Assembly: GCF_030272615.1 (NCBI RefSeq)
Contig: NC_081406.1
Span: forward strand, 172,740,861 to 172,804,860
DNA length: 64,000 nt
Source: Cryptomeria japonica
Lineage: Eukaryota > Streptophyta > Pinopsida > Cupressales > Cupressaceae
Direction of reading: 5' to 3'
Part shown: positions 1 through 10,790 of the stretch, one piece after another
Layout: every line of letters starts with the position of its first letter
Numbering within the stretch: the stretch's first letter is position 1
Translations under genes and position numbers: made by a program
The notes under the pieces: generated by a model
Told to the model about the DNA's origin: nothing
Databases searched by the model: none
Seen by the model: only the letters and a program-made list of their open reading frames with translations

Positions 1-155
1 TCCAAAGTCTTAGCACCACCCTAGGGATATGTATATCCAATCTGAATTATTTCCCAAATTCCATTTTACAATGTCTCCAAATACGACTCTATTCTCTCCT
101 TCTAGTATGAAAAATTTGTACCATCAAAGATATGAACTTTGTAATGCATGTCCTA
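1..155 (-). pseudogene. Ty1/Copia gag N-terminal fragment, decayed
   Basis: Read on the minus strand from about 150 down to 1, this translates as the N-terminal part of a Copia gag of the UBN2/DUF4219 type. I see the hallmark FDGTNFSYWKER-like stretch (the W codon is now TAG), then an ESYLETL block and an IWEIIQIGYTYP block. At least three in-frame stops (two TAG, one TAA) break it, so it is not functional. The gene runs off the left edge of the window, and the primer-binding site and LTR of the same element lie just to the right, as expected for a minus-strand Copia. Family assignment rests on motif recognition only. Confidence 0.7.
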
Positions 156-206
156 TGCCAATTGGGATCTACCTCAAGCAATTAAGCTGACTCGGGAGGA
201 ACCATG

Positions 207-217
207 GTCTGATACCA
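207..217 (-). other. Primer-binding site of minus-strand Copia
   Basis: On the minus strand this reads TGGTATCAGACC, the initiator-Met tRNA complement used by most plant Copia elements. It sits a few bases inside the LTR edge at 223 and upstream of the gag fragment. Confidence 0.75.
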
Positions 218-222
218 ATTAT

Positions 223-1130
223 TGAACCCAAGGCAAGACTGAGAGGGGTGGTAAATTAGTCCAAACAAATGAATTTTTGTGGCATATAAACAATTAACCA
301 ACAATACATATCAACACATGAACACCAAGATATATACGTGGAAAACTTAAAAAGGGAAAAACCACAGTGGGAGTCAACCCACAAGAATATATCCACTAAT
401 AATAAAAATAATTATAAAATAGATCTCACTACTCTGGACTTGCACACCAAGGCTAACTACTCATGGGACAGCATACAAAGAGGACTTGCAAAATCTAAAG
501 CTATCTACACTCAAGGAAAGATACAAAAAAATGATCTAAAAAGAAGGATCTCCCGATCTTTATGTTATTCTTGAACTCTGCATCAAGAAACCAACATCAA
601 CACACACAACTCTAATCTCATCTACCAACACTCTGTCTCAATTCTCTGCAACAATCTTCAACACATCTTGCATATCATTCAAACACAATTCTTATTCTCT
701 GTTCAAATTTCCTTTCATCTTCTATCTTTACCACATCATCTACACTCTCATACATCACACACCTCTCACACCTCTACAACTCAAACACACATAGGCCTTA
801 TATACAAGATAGATCATCAAATATTGGACCAAGTCAGCTTGAGTCAAAATATTCTTTTTGAACAAAAAACACACATGGTGATCCACTCTAGGAGAAAGAC
901 AAAACCAAAAAAAATCTCCCAAGGATTAATCCACCAATCCGCAATCATCGGGACCTAACCAACAACATATCCACATACTATGCATCAATATAAGAAATTA
1001 CTGATCAAAATCATAAGCTTTGGAATACACATAACTCAAATTCAAATCTCCACATGCTACGGTGAGACCCATATCAAATCAATCATGCTTCCACAAATTA
1101 TATTTGGACCTAAGGATAGGTCAAATATAA
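223..1130 (-). mobile_element. 5' LTR of minus-strand Copia (right border undefined)
   Basis: The LTR begins with TG at 223, next to the primer-binding site. Around 330-400 it holds the conserved Copia LTR block GGAAAACTTAAAAAGGGAAA...CAGTGGGAGTCAACCCAC, also present in the LTR at 53476. The partner LTR is outside the window, so the right border cannot be fixed; the LTR may extend to about 1420. The short ORFs in this stretch look like chance reading of AT-rich LTR sequence. Confidence 0.6.
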
Positions 1131-1446
1131 AATATCACAACCAACAACAAACAACACCACAATACCCAGAGAACACAAAGATGTTTCTAAACCACATAAC
1201 CATCATATCTATAATACTGAAATTATAACCAATAATGATAATAATAATACTTAATACCAACACTAAATTTTGAACCCAAGCACTTCCAGAACAACCAATA
1301 GGGTAACTACACCAACAACATAGAAAAATAACTTTGCACCACAAACATTCCAAACCAAATCGAAACAACAAGTTTGACATCAATAAAAACCACATCAACG
1401 CATACTTCCAATAATAGATGGAAATTGTCATGAAGGTGGCTATTGT

Positions 1447-2199
1447 TTATCTGATGGTTTTGAATTGAAAAAACATTCTTACCAATGCATCAATATTTAA
1501 AGAATTGTGTGTGAAGTCTCTCATATTTTCAATTGCTTGCCTAAAAAAATTGTAATCTATTTCCCATCCTTCAACAAAATTTGGTGAGAGAGAGGGGATG
1601 AGAGAGGAGGGAAAGAAAGGGAAGGGAAGATGGAGGAGGGAGAGAGAAAGATTGCTTTGACTAATAATACCCACTTACCAATGGCCTTGGTTGCTTAATT
1701 TATGACATAGGTAGAACCTGTGAAGAAGGTGGCACCTAATGCTTGAAGCCTATCATGCACATGAGGCCTATGCAAATAGTTGTTGGTTGAAATAGACACT
1801 GCACTTTTCTTTACTAGTTCTAATATTTTTTGAGCTCGAAGAGACTCATACATTGAGAAAAAAAGGTATAATGGTATCATAGGATCCAAAGGGTTATCAT
1901 AGGTTACCTATGTTATTAAAGATTTTTAAAATAACTCTTAAACACATTGATGTTCCTCTTACAAAAAATACAACTTGATCTTCTCCAATAGAACAGGAAA
2001 CTATAGAAAATGGAGCATTGAGGTGTTTTAGATTGGTAATGTCCACTACTCCAAGTCCACTAATATTTTCTTTCATGTAAGAATGTGATAGTACAACAAT
2101 CCCATCTACTACCCATGTATTGTCTCCTATTAGCTTGTGCCACTTGCTTATAGAAGAAGACACGTGTTTGGCTTTGCAATTACTTATTATGGGTCTCAA
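1447..2199 (-). pseudogene. Unrecognised degraded coding segments
   Basis: Three minus-strand open segments follow each other: 2199-1897 (100 codons), 1889-1695 (64 codons) and 1674-1447 (75 codons). The first two look protein-like in composition (for example KLIGDNTWVVDGIVVLSHSY and KILELVKKSAVSISTNN). A GTAAGT donor-like site lies at about 1668-1673 and a long pyrimidine tract follows on the minus strand (about 1585-1650) with an AAG at its end, so an intron is possible. I do not recognise the protein family. It could be a host pseudogene or a captured gene fragment. Confidence 0.3.
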
Positions 2200-3309
2200 T
2201 AGTTACTAACTATAGGCAATTGATTTTATAAAGTTAGCATTTGTATAGAATCCATACAACCACTTAAATAGACAAAAAAATGTAGACTTAAGAGGGAATA
2301 TTAATGGGGAGGAACTTGAAAGAGAGAGAGGGAAGGGAGGGGAGAGAGAAAGAGGGAGAGAAAAAGAGGAGGGGGGGACATAGAGAGAAATTATCAAACT
2401 TAAAAAGAGGAAAATTCTAGAGAGAGATTTGAAGTCCTTTGTTCCAATTTTCGGCAATAAAACAAAGGAGTTGTCCATATAAATACTCAAACAGATTCAC
2501 AAACTAACTAGGGGTACTCTGAATACATGTGGACTACATGGACCATCAAACACATATTCTAGTCCTAAGAAATCTAGAGAACTTGATTTGTCAAGGCATT
2601 AATGAATTATTAATACTCTAGTAGACCACAAGGCATTGGGATTTTCTAGGCATTCTTCACTTGCTTCTTCTAATATTTTTCTAAAGCTTAGAAGTATTAT
2701 GTGAGCTTGAATGGTCATGCAATATGCATTCTAAGGTTCCCATAACATGACTTATATCCTCATCTTGGATTTGATTTCTTTCCTTATTCATCTTAATTGT
2801 GCAAATAATAGGGAATATTAATAGGGAGGTACCTGAAGCAATATGATTTCATAGTGGGAAAATTCTCTCTCACACTCCTCACAAGAGAGAGAAAAGATTC
2901 ACCTAGTGCTGAGGGAATGTCATAAAGTATCTTTTGATTCCACTTGTTGTCCTATAGAATAATTTACCTCAAGGAAACTAATAGATGAAAACTAAATGAT
3001 TCACTTTCCTCATTCTTCACAATCCAAAATGATATTTCCTAGGACACAAAGACTTTATTTAATTTGGAATTTTGATTTTAGACATCTTCAAGAATGAAGA
3101 GTCTTTTAATTTTGAACATTAAAAAAATAGATGAATGTGAGCATGTTGGTCCTTCACCTATTCCACCTTCTTTGGGCATAAAGTGAGAATTATAATAGCA
3201 TTGGGAAACTCTACTTTGTGTTGGCTTCCATATACTTTTTTGAGATCTTGAACATTTATCTTTTCAATCAACTCTGGAACTATAAACCCAATTTTAACCC
3301 CAATGACTT

Positions 3310-3312
<3 letters not shown>
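2200..3312. other. Non-coding AT-rich stretch with purine tracts
   Basis: No credible gene seen. A G/A-rich tract lies at about 2320-2375, reading as pyrimidine-rich on the minus strand. The remainder is AT-rich without recognisable motifs. Confidence 0.5.

Positions 3313-3353
<41 letters not shown>
3313..3353. repeat. (GA)n microsatellite
   Basis: About twenty consecutive GA units are visible directly. The ORFs crossing it on both strands are artefacts of the dinucleotide run. Confidence 0.95.
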
Positions 3354-3451
3354 CCAAAAGAGAAATTCCAAGATCACTGGACAACAACTCCATCTTTATA
3401 AGTCTGACAATGTCTCCAATGGTGTGGGTGGGAAAATTTGTCAGATATATA

Positions 3452-3620
3452 TATGCATACATATGTACATACTTATATTATAGATACATATGAATCAAAC
3501 ATATTTACATACATATATGCATATATATATCTAGATTATACATATGTACATACTTATATTATACATACATATGAATCAAACATATTTACATACATATATG
3601 TATATATATAAACATATACA
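3452..3620. repeat. 81-bp tandem duplication in (CATA)-rich DNA
   Basis: The block starting CATATGTACATACTTATATT at 3460 recurs at 3541, an offset of 81 bp, followed by the same ACATATGAATCAAACATATTT segment. Two near-identical copies, very AT-rich. Confidence 0.85.
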
Positions 3621-3955
3621 TCTTTATTATGAGTTCTACCTCTCTGTTTAGGTCAACATACATGTTTAAGGTTTAATATTGAGTGTCCACTCTAAGAATG
3701 TAGAGATATAGTTTTGGTTAAACACATGGTTTATAACAAATACTGAGGTGATAGAATTCCTTAATACATACTCCATATATATTTATCTCTATTGTAATTT
3801 TTAAAAGCTCTTGAACAACTATAAATTATAGTTGGAAAGAAAATTATTTTTATCTTTACCATCTAATCCCATGTAGATATTTTCAACTTCTTATTCCTAA
3901 TAACCTATTATTTCAACATTATTATGACCATAATATAGAAAGCTCCTTTAACTTA
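3621..3955. other. Unassigned AT-rich interval
   Basis: Nothing recognisable; no gene or paired repeat seen. Confidence 0.4.
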
Positions 3956-3960
3956 TAGAT

Positions 3961-4547
3961 TGTTAGGAAACTTGTAGCCAACTAGATGACAATTTCCACA
4001 TAACTCATTGTAGATTTCAATCAAATAAAAACATAGAATTCACATGCCAAGAATAGACAACATATGCATGAAAATGTGACACAAGATACATCCTGGGAAA
4101 ACCTTGATGAGGGAAAAACCCATCCTCCAAAAGCATCATCCAACATGTATTATCAACAATGTGTCCATTACAATACAACTATGGAAAGGCTTTGAAAACC
4201 TAGTCATAACCAAGCACTCCATGTGACCAAGCATGAATCCACACATCCCATTCCATGCTTCCTCCTTCACAAATGCTAACCTGGCTAACTGGCCAACCCA
4301 AACAACTACCCTTGTGATTGCTTTTATAAACACAAGCTCCCACAAAACCACCAAGTGGTATTACATCAAAACCATATGACAATAAAATATAATATTTTTC
4401 CTACCTACCCTTGACCCACATTTAATATTGGGTACTTCATCACAATTACATTTCCCAATATTAAATAAATACAATATAATAATACCAATGTGTCAATGCA
4501 ACAATGAAACACTATTATGCAAGGTGTACAACACCATTTTCCCAACA
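3961..4547 (-). mobile_element. Solo LTR, Copia-like, with exact TSD
   Basis: The 587-bp segment starts TGTTAGGAAAC and ends CCCAACA (TG...CA). It is flanked by the identical 5-mer TAGAT at 3956-3960 and 4548-4552. Inside, at about 4090-4125, is the GGGAAAACC...GAGGGAAAAACCCA block typical of Copia LTRs read from the minus strand. No internal coding region adjoins it, so it is a solo LTR left after LTR-LTR recombination. Orientation is inferred from the conserved block. Short minus-strand ORFs here are shadows. Confidence 0.8.
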
Positions 4548-4552
4548 TAGAT

Positions 4553-5960
4553 AACATATTTGACTTTATTATGATCCTCAACCAATTTAACATTAAAGTA
4601 TTTTCTAGATCTTTAATCTAATCTACTAGATCTTTAGGATAAATGAGATTTTTTATTAATAGATAAGATAAAAAAATCTTATTCCCTACTCTCATTAATT
4701 CCATAGAAAATATATTTATTGTTGTTAACTCTTCATTTACACTTGAATCATCTTCATTATCACTAAAATATTTAACTATAATTATTCCTTTGAACCTTTA
4801 TGTAGGCTTTAATGGTCTCAAGTGTTTTGGTTATTCATTAGTACTTTGTATTGAATGGTATATGTCAATATACAATTATCACATTGTCCCTTTCATTTCT
4901 CTCTCTTTCTTCTTATTAACCTCTCATTTTCTTATCTTCCTTTAAGTGCAACTCACACACAAATATTCTCTAAATCCCATTATATGAACCACCTACAATG
5001 TGAGACATGTAAAATTCTTCATTGTATATTATCCTATGATCCAATGATAACAAATCAAATAATCCTAAATTTATTTTATTTCTTGATCTCTCTCATCTAT
5101 CTACCCTTTACCAAAATTAATTTTCATCCTCTTATAAAAGGAGCCTTTGATATATTTAGTTAAAATTGATTAGTGTATGGTTTGACATTCAATGCACATG
5201 TGATACTATTCAAGGTCCCAATATTAAGTGATTCTATTAGTTATCCTTCCCTAGAATTGAGCATATTCCCTCAATGCTTGTTAAATAACTTCTTCAAACA
5301 TACATGTGATAAAAAGGTAATCCCACAACAATGATTCCCACTTTTTGACCAAAGTGAGACATTGAAATCAAAATTTTAAACTAAATCTTCACGTTTTGAA
5401 ACCTATAGCAGCTAAACCATTAAGATTTTTAAGATGGTGTGAACTGTTGATTTGTAGCTATCTATAGATCCTAAACACACACACACACACATTATTGGTA
5501 TTGTATTGTAGATTATTTTATATAGATTTTAATATCTTGTTTTGTATAGTAAACAACATTTTAAAAAGTGATGTTTACGTCATCACACAATGTTTTTTTA
5601 TACAAAGGATAAAATTCTTTTTATTTATTTTAAATATACATTTGTAACACCAAAATCTAATGCTTGCATTCTGTTTCATAACATTTTGTTGCATTTTTTA
5701 TTATGTTTTAGAATCAAACTTATTATAATTTCGAGATAGATGTATGTCATCATGCATTACTTGTTTTCCATGTATCAAAATTAAATTCTTTTGATAACCC
5801 AATGCATAGATATTTTCATAATTTTTTCACTTATTTTCTATTTTTCCACAAGTATAAAATAGATAAATTGATGTTCAATACAAATCCTACATTCAAAAAA
5901 ACATTAAAAATAAAATTATAATAAAATAAATATATTAAAATTATAAATGTTGGAAAGCTT
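4553..5960. other. AT-rich non-coding interval
   Basis: No supported gene. A (CA)n run lies at about 5477-5491. Composition is strongly AT, with no domain-like translation. Confidence 0.5.
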
Positions 5961-5966
5961 GCTTCT

Positions 5967-6046
5967 AGGGCTATGATCTTGCAAATTAGTTTGTCAAGAT
6001 CATTGCAGGGCTATGATCTTGCAAATTAGTTTGTCAAATCATTCCA
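5967..6046. repeat. 40-bp tandem duplication
   Basis: AGGGCTATGATCTTGCAAAT at 5967 recurs at 6007, giving two near-identical 40-bp units just outside the Gypsy insertion site. Confidence 0.9.
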
Positions 6047-6132
6047 TTTGTAGGTCAAACTTGAGCTTTGAGGGTGAAATTTCTAAGGAAAATTTGAGGT
6101 GGAGAGTGAGAGTGATAGTGTCACCCAATGTG

Positions 6133-6137
6133 ATTGT
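6133..6137. repeat. Target-site duplication of Tat Gypsy element, left
   Basis: ATTGT here and at 30792-30796 immediately flanks the two LTR edges, defining the insertion exactly. Confidence 0.9.
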
Positions 6138-6921
6138 TGTAGACACCTAAAATTGTCCTATCTAATTAAATAAATATCTTTATTTATTTAATTGTTTTAA
6201 GCCTAATTCTTCTATTAATTAAATAAATATTTATTTAATTAATTCATTCATTAATCCTCTTCTAGCCTTATTTCTCATTTAAATAAATACATTTATTTAT
6301 TTAAATTATCCTTTTCCTAAATTGAATAAATATTTTATTTATTTAATTATCCCACTTCCTCTATTAATTAAATGAGTCTTTATTTATTTAATTAATTCAT
6401 TAGCCTTTTCTACCCATGACACATGTCATTCATCTCTTAATTCCTACACTACCTACCCTCTTATTATTTTCTTATTTTCTCTACCTGCCCTCTAATCCTA
6501 GCCGGCCATTTATCTTTTACACCTCTCAATCTTATCCCTCCATTTCTTACTGTGTCTTCTATATAAGGAGATGCTTCCTTCATTATCAACCCTAATCGAT
6601 CTTTGAAACCAACTACGCTTTCAAACTTTCATATGCGATCTAGATATCAACCACATTTTCATTCTTTGTTGAGCTCTTGTGCACACATAAAATCTAAGAG
6701 CAAATATATCAAGCAAGATCAATGGAGATAGGAAGAATGGAGATCCAAACCCTATTGGACATGTGATGGTATAATCTTTGTGATTTCATTTGATTTGCAT
6801 TGTCTTAGGTAATCTTCATATGTTATGGTGGATCTTTGTTGTTGTTAGGGTAGGGTTTTGTGGTTGAATCTATTTAGTCTTTCAATATTGTTGTTTCCAT
6901 TATCCACTTTCACCATAAACA
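6138..6921 (+). repeat. 5' LTR of Tat element
   Basis: Starts TGTAGACACC, ends CATAAACA; 784 bp, matching 30009-30791 throughout. It contains AT-rich ATTAAATAAATATTTATTT phrases in its first third and a TATATAA box at 6560. Confidence 0.93.
6560..6566 (+). promoter_or_regulatory. TATA box in Tat 5' LTR
   Basis: CTATATAAGG sits in the middle of the LTR and is kept in the 3' LTR at 30431-30437. Transcription would be expected to begin about 30 bp downstream; the start itself is inferred. Confidence 0.65.
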
Positions 6922-6924
6922 TTT

Positions 6925-6941
6925 TGGCATGCCTGGTGGGA
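6925..6941 (+). other. Primer-binding-site region of Tat element
   Basis: TGGCATGCCTGGTGGGA begins three bases after the LTR end. The TTTTGGC...GGTGGGAC layout is like that of other Gypsy elements. The cognate tRNA cannot be named with confidence. Confidence 0.55.
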
Positions 6942-7014
6942 CTCAAGTCCCTTTTGCATTTAACATCTTTTATTGCAGATTTTATGTTTTTAAAGTTGCA
7001 GGTCTGACATTTCC

Positions 7015-7320
7015 GACAAACTTTCAACACTTTCTCGTCTGTGCATCCTATAACCACGTTTTTGCTTTTCTTTCGCGTCTGTGACCTTCGTAGTCGTGTT
7101 TGTGTTCGGCATCATTTTATCTTATTTTTCAGATTGCAGGGTTGTGTCTGTGATTTCAAATCGCGTCTATGAATCTCTCAGTCGCATCTGCGTTCGGAAC
7201 TCGCGTCTATGTAATCTAGGCGCGTCTGCGATGAATTTAGACGCGTTTGCGATTTTCTATCGCATCTAGGTTAGATTTAATCGCGTTTGTGTCTTAGATA
7301 TTGCATTTTCAGTTTTTGAT
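7015..7320 (+). repeat. Degenerate CGCGTCTGTG repeat cluster
   Basis: The decamer-like phrase (T)CGCGTCT(G/A)TG recurs about every 20-30 bp, with variants TCGCATCTGCG, GCGCGTCTGCG and ACGCGTTTGCG. CpG-rich compared with its surroundings. Confidence 0.75.
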
Positions 7321-8559
7321 TCAGTTTTGAGGCTTCATTTCATCATTTTGGATTTCAGATCTGGTTTGTTTCGGGCTAACATCTTGTGATCTAGCTAACA
7401 AAATTGGTGTAGCTTGTCTTGAAAGAAAATCGTTTCATCGAAGGCACCTATTTCACAAAGTCTTTTTGGATTTAAAATTTACCTAACTTGTGTGCTTGCA
7501 AGAAAGGGCAATCATTTCAATCAACCCAAACTACTAACAAATCTTTGTTGCAGGATCTTGGCAAGGGTTTTTTATCTTCATTTGTGTGCCTTGTTTTCAT
7601 AGACTAGCAAATACTTCGATTGGTGCACTAAAATTGAACCAGTGTCTTTTGTGTCTTGGGCAATAGGCTCTTTTTGTTTCATCTTTAGAGGGCCTGTCTC
7701 CCCGTGTGGTCATTAGGACTACTAGTGAGGAGAGAACGACCCAAGCGGTAGCAAGGAAAAGCCATCCTCTTCCGAACCACTATAAACAATTGTATCCATG
7801 GTGAAAGTCATGGGTAACATGTGTTGATTAGTTCATACTGACACTATGTCTCCCCATAAACCTGTTTGATCAAATTTATTTGATCATTTGTAGGTCGTAA
7901 CCCCTACTGACTGGGATCCTTCTGTATTTACAAAGTTGAAAGTGTCGCATGTATGGCCACACGAGCAGATGCCCTTACAAGCACCTTTTTTTTTAGAAAG
8001 CCAAAATCCTTCTAGTTGTTGGGGCAGGAGGTTGGACCTCTGGAGTGGCCCACACACATATGGTTTTTAGTAGAGATACAAAGTTTGCCATGGGCATTTT
8101 TCATGGGGACTGATGCTTGGCTGCCCCGGAGAAGTGAGTATCGAGGGTGGAGCCAGTGGGGTCAAGCATCTAAGTATCTGCTCTGAATAGCGTAGCCTCG
8201 GGGGAAACCCCATGTGGGATCAACAACTATTGTCCTAGCCAACCTTAAGAATTATGCTTGTCTTATTTTGAACATTCAAACATTCAGGATCAAACATCAA
8301 AACATCTTGTCTTTTGTGTCTTCAAGTGTATGCAAAACATTTTTACATCAAACAACATACTTTTTTTGGAGTCATTTTTGAGTCATTTTTTAGTCTAAAC
8401 ACTTGCAAACATTGAGTCCTCGTCAACATTGTGTCCTCTTGTCATGGAAAAACAGTCAAAAATTTAGATTTGGTCACAATAAACAATTTTACAAATTGGA
8501 AAAATTTCACTCAGTTTTCAGAAACCTGTCTGTGTCTAATACAATTGCATGTGTGTCAT

Positions 8560-8705
8560 TTAATCGTGTCTGTGAAGGGCAGAAATGCGTTTGTGTTCTC
8601 TTAAGAAAAATTGCATTCACAAAATCCCAAAAACACGTCTATGCAGTGTTCAACCACTTCTATGTGATTTAACCACGTCTGTGGAGTATACAGGCACGTC
8701 TGTGT
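8560..8705 (+). repeat. Second CGTGTCTGTG-type repeat cluster
   Basis: Variants include ATCGTGTCTGTG, AACACGTCTATG, ACCACGTCTGTG and GGCACGTCTGTG. Same motif family as 7015-7320 and, inverted, as 29030-29190. Confidence 0.65.
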
Positions 8706-9196
8706 TCAAAATTGGAAAAAATTTACAGTCTAGCAAACAAGAGCAGTCAATTTCAGACTTATTGAGCTTCCTAGGTTATCTCTTCAGGTTTTCATCTAGA
8801 ATTCAACCTATTTCTGGGTCTCACAAAGCCCATCATTTCCTTACACCTTGCATTACATTCACATTTGTCTAAACTTGAGTGAAAAGGTCACTTGCATGTC
8901 CTCATCTTGCTTTGTCAACACACTACATACAACAACATTTTGCTAAGTGGTCCCTCATCAAGGTCTATCACCTTTGGGTCTCATTTGGTCTTACTTAGAG
9001 TCAAGGTCAACTTACCTCATTAAGAGAAACTATCATCTCTTTGGAAGCCACACCTACTGTACTACATACATACTTGGTCTTACACATTGGATATTGCAAG
9101 TAAACCTCATATTCATTTACATTCCATCCAATTCTTGGTCTTCCATACTCTTTCCATTTTCATCTAGTCTCACACATCTTGGTCAAGACCTAGTTC

Positions 9197-9529
9197 ATGG
9201 TTGAAACCTGTTCCCAAAAATCTAGGAGAGAAAGTAAAGAGGCTCAAGAGTCCGCAAACATGAGTGCCTATGAGTATGACAATGATGTGTTTTTCAATTT
9301 TGATCATACCACATTACCTTACATGGATGCCTATAGAAACATTCCAAATGTTGAGAACATGGACACTACAAACAATAATGATACACACAATGACAATATC
9401 AACAACTTTTCCATACATTCAACAAAAGTGGAAAACTCCATTATGGATCCCTGTTTTAATCAATTGGTTGAGGAAATAATGAGGAGAGATAGACAATATT
9501 TCTTACAAGTGATGGAACAAAGTGGAGCC
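9197..9529 (+). pseudogene. Tat gag, 5' portion (split by insertion)
   Basis: An open frame starts with ATG at 9197 (an alternative in-frame ATG is at 9260) and encodes an Asn/Asp-rich N-terminal gag region. It is cut after the GCC codon at 9527-9529, where the nested element begins. The target duplication GAGCC covers this codon, and the same reading frame resumes at 17529 on the far side, so the ORF was open when the element landed. The few residues read past 9529 come from LTR sequence. This part has no recognised domain; the assignment follows from the continuous frame and position. Confidence 0.75.
9525..9529. repeat. Target-site duplication of nested element, left
   Basis: GAGCC at 9525-9529 and at 17524-17528 flanks the nested element exactly. 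Confidence 0.9.
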
Positions 9530-10729
9530 TATTACTATTTACTAAGTTGTCATTAGTTTTATGTCCAAAGTCATCCTATATACTCTAGTCGGTTAATACT
9601 ACCAAAATATTCAGTCAGTATGTACTAAGGTTGTCGGTTACAGAAGAAAGGCTAGTCACCGAGATGAGAGATACCGAGCTACCTACCCAGTAAAGTTCCT
9701 ATGCCTACTGAGCAGCAAAGAAGGTATACCGAGTTAATCTGAACTGAGTGGAAACGTGTTACCAGATTCAATGAGCCTGGACACATATATGGAAACATGT
9801 TACAAGATTCGAGAACAGGGAACCGTTATTACATAGGGAATTGCATTCAAAGATTTTGTGTGATTTTGAGGAAGTTTATCCAATGAAATAATTTCTATGT
9901 TTATTCATTCGATAAAACATGTTTGTATGATCGATGTATGAACAAGATCACCATGTCAAAGATCTATATATACAGAGTGATTTGAGTATCTAACTGAGAG
10001 AGAGGAAAGATTCAAGATTGATGATTTGAAAATGAAAATCATGAGAGAAGATAAGGTGTGAAGAGTGACAGAGATATTCAAAGGTCACCGAGAAGGTTTT
10101 TCAAAAAACAATTTAAGGGATAGAGTATACAGAAGAGGTCACCGAGTTGATTTATCAATTACTGAGGGATGCTATGAGCAAGGTAATTTCATATTGAGCA
10201 CATAGAGTCTCCTATAACATTTCAGATGTAAAGTTGCAAATATTTGTAAAGATTTTGATTGAATTATTTTGAGTTGTAATAAAAACCTTTAACAAGATAA
10301 AAGACTCTAACAAAGTCTATAAATTGTAAAGCCTTTTAACCAGGTACAATATTTTGTAAAAGTGTTTGTAAAATCCTTTAGCAAGGTAGATCTAAAGATC
10401 TTGATACTCCTAACAGGGTAAGCTATCAGAAATAGCTAACATGTAGCTCTAACTAAGCAACCTTTATTATTGTAGTAGTGAAGTTGTGGGTGCCATCCCC
10501 ACTATGGTTTTTCTCTCTAACAAAGAGTTTCTGTGTAACCAAAATATTTGAGTTATGGAGTGAAATGTGTATGAATTTTATTTCTATGATTATGTTTTAG
10601 CACTATATATTATGAGATCAGCTATACACAGTTTATGTTTATCAGTAAGATTGTTTTAGAAGAAAAGTTTTGAAGTACTGATTCACCCCTCCCTTCTCAG
10701 TACATTAGCTTTCCTAGTTGGACCTAACA
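9530..10729 (+). repeat. 5' LTR of nested element
   Basis: 1200 bp ending CCTAACA. It contains several ACCGAG/TCGGT phrases, TATATATA at 9965, repeated CCTTTAACAAGGT-like phrases (10270-10420), and GTGGGTGCCATCCCCAC...GGTTTTTCTC near the 3' end, as in Copia LTRs. Confidence 0.92.
9965..9972 (+). promoter_or_regulatory. TATA box in nested-element LTR
   Basis: CTATATATACAG is conserved in both LTR copies (second at 16760-16767). Role inferred from position and sequence. Confidence 0.55.
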
Positions 10730-10731
10730 AT

Positions 10732-10743
10732 TGGTATCAGAGC
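10732..10743 (+). other. Met-tRNA primer-binding site
   Basis: TGGTATCAGAGC, the standard Copia PBS, begins two bases after the LTR end. Confidence 0.9.
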
Positions 10744-10790
10744 TCTACTCTTGGAAAGGGTTTTACTACCTAAAGAGAAAGATCCTATCA

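Larger units (their letters stand above)
6942..9196 (+). other. Tat 5' leader, untranslated
   Basis: About 2.25 kb between the PBS and gag. It holds two clusters of degenerate CGCGTCTGTG-type repeats (7015-7320 and 8560-8705) separated by a GC-richer block (about 7640-8230). Short ORFs at 7081 and 8403-9204 have no domain features and are judged chance ORFs. A long leader is usual for Tat elements. Confidence 0.6.

Noticed and set aside
3218-3493. ORFs on both strands across the (GA)n run
   Set aside because: The coding potential comes only from the dinucleotide repeat (ERER.../SLSL...).
7081-9204. Small plus-strand ORFs in the Tat leader as an extra gene before gag, as in Ogre
   Set aside because: ORFs are short, overlap the CGCGTCTGTG repeats or AT-rich DNA, and share no frame or composition suggesting one protein.
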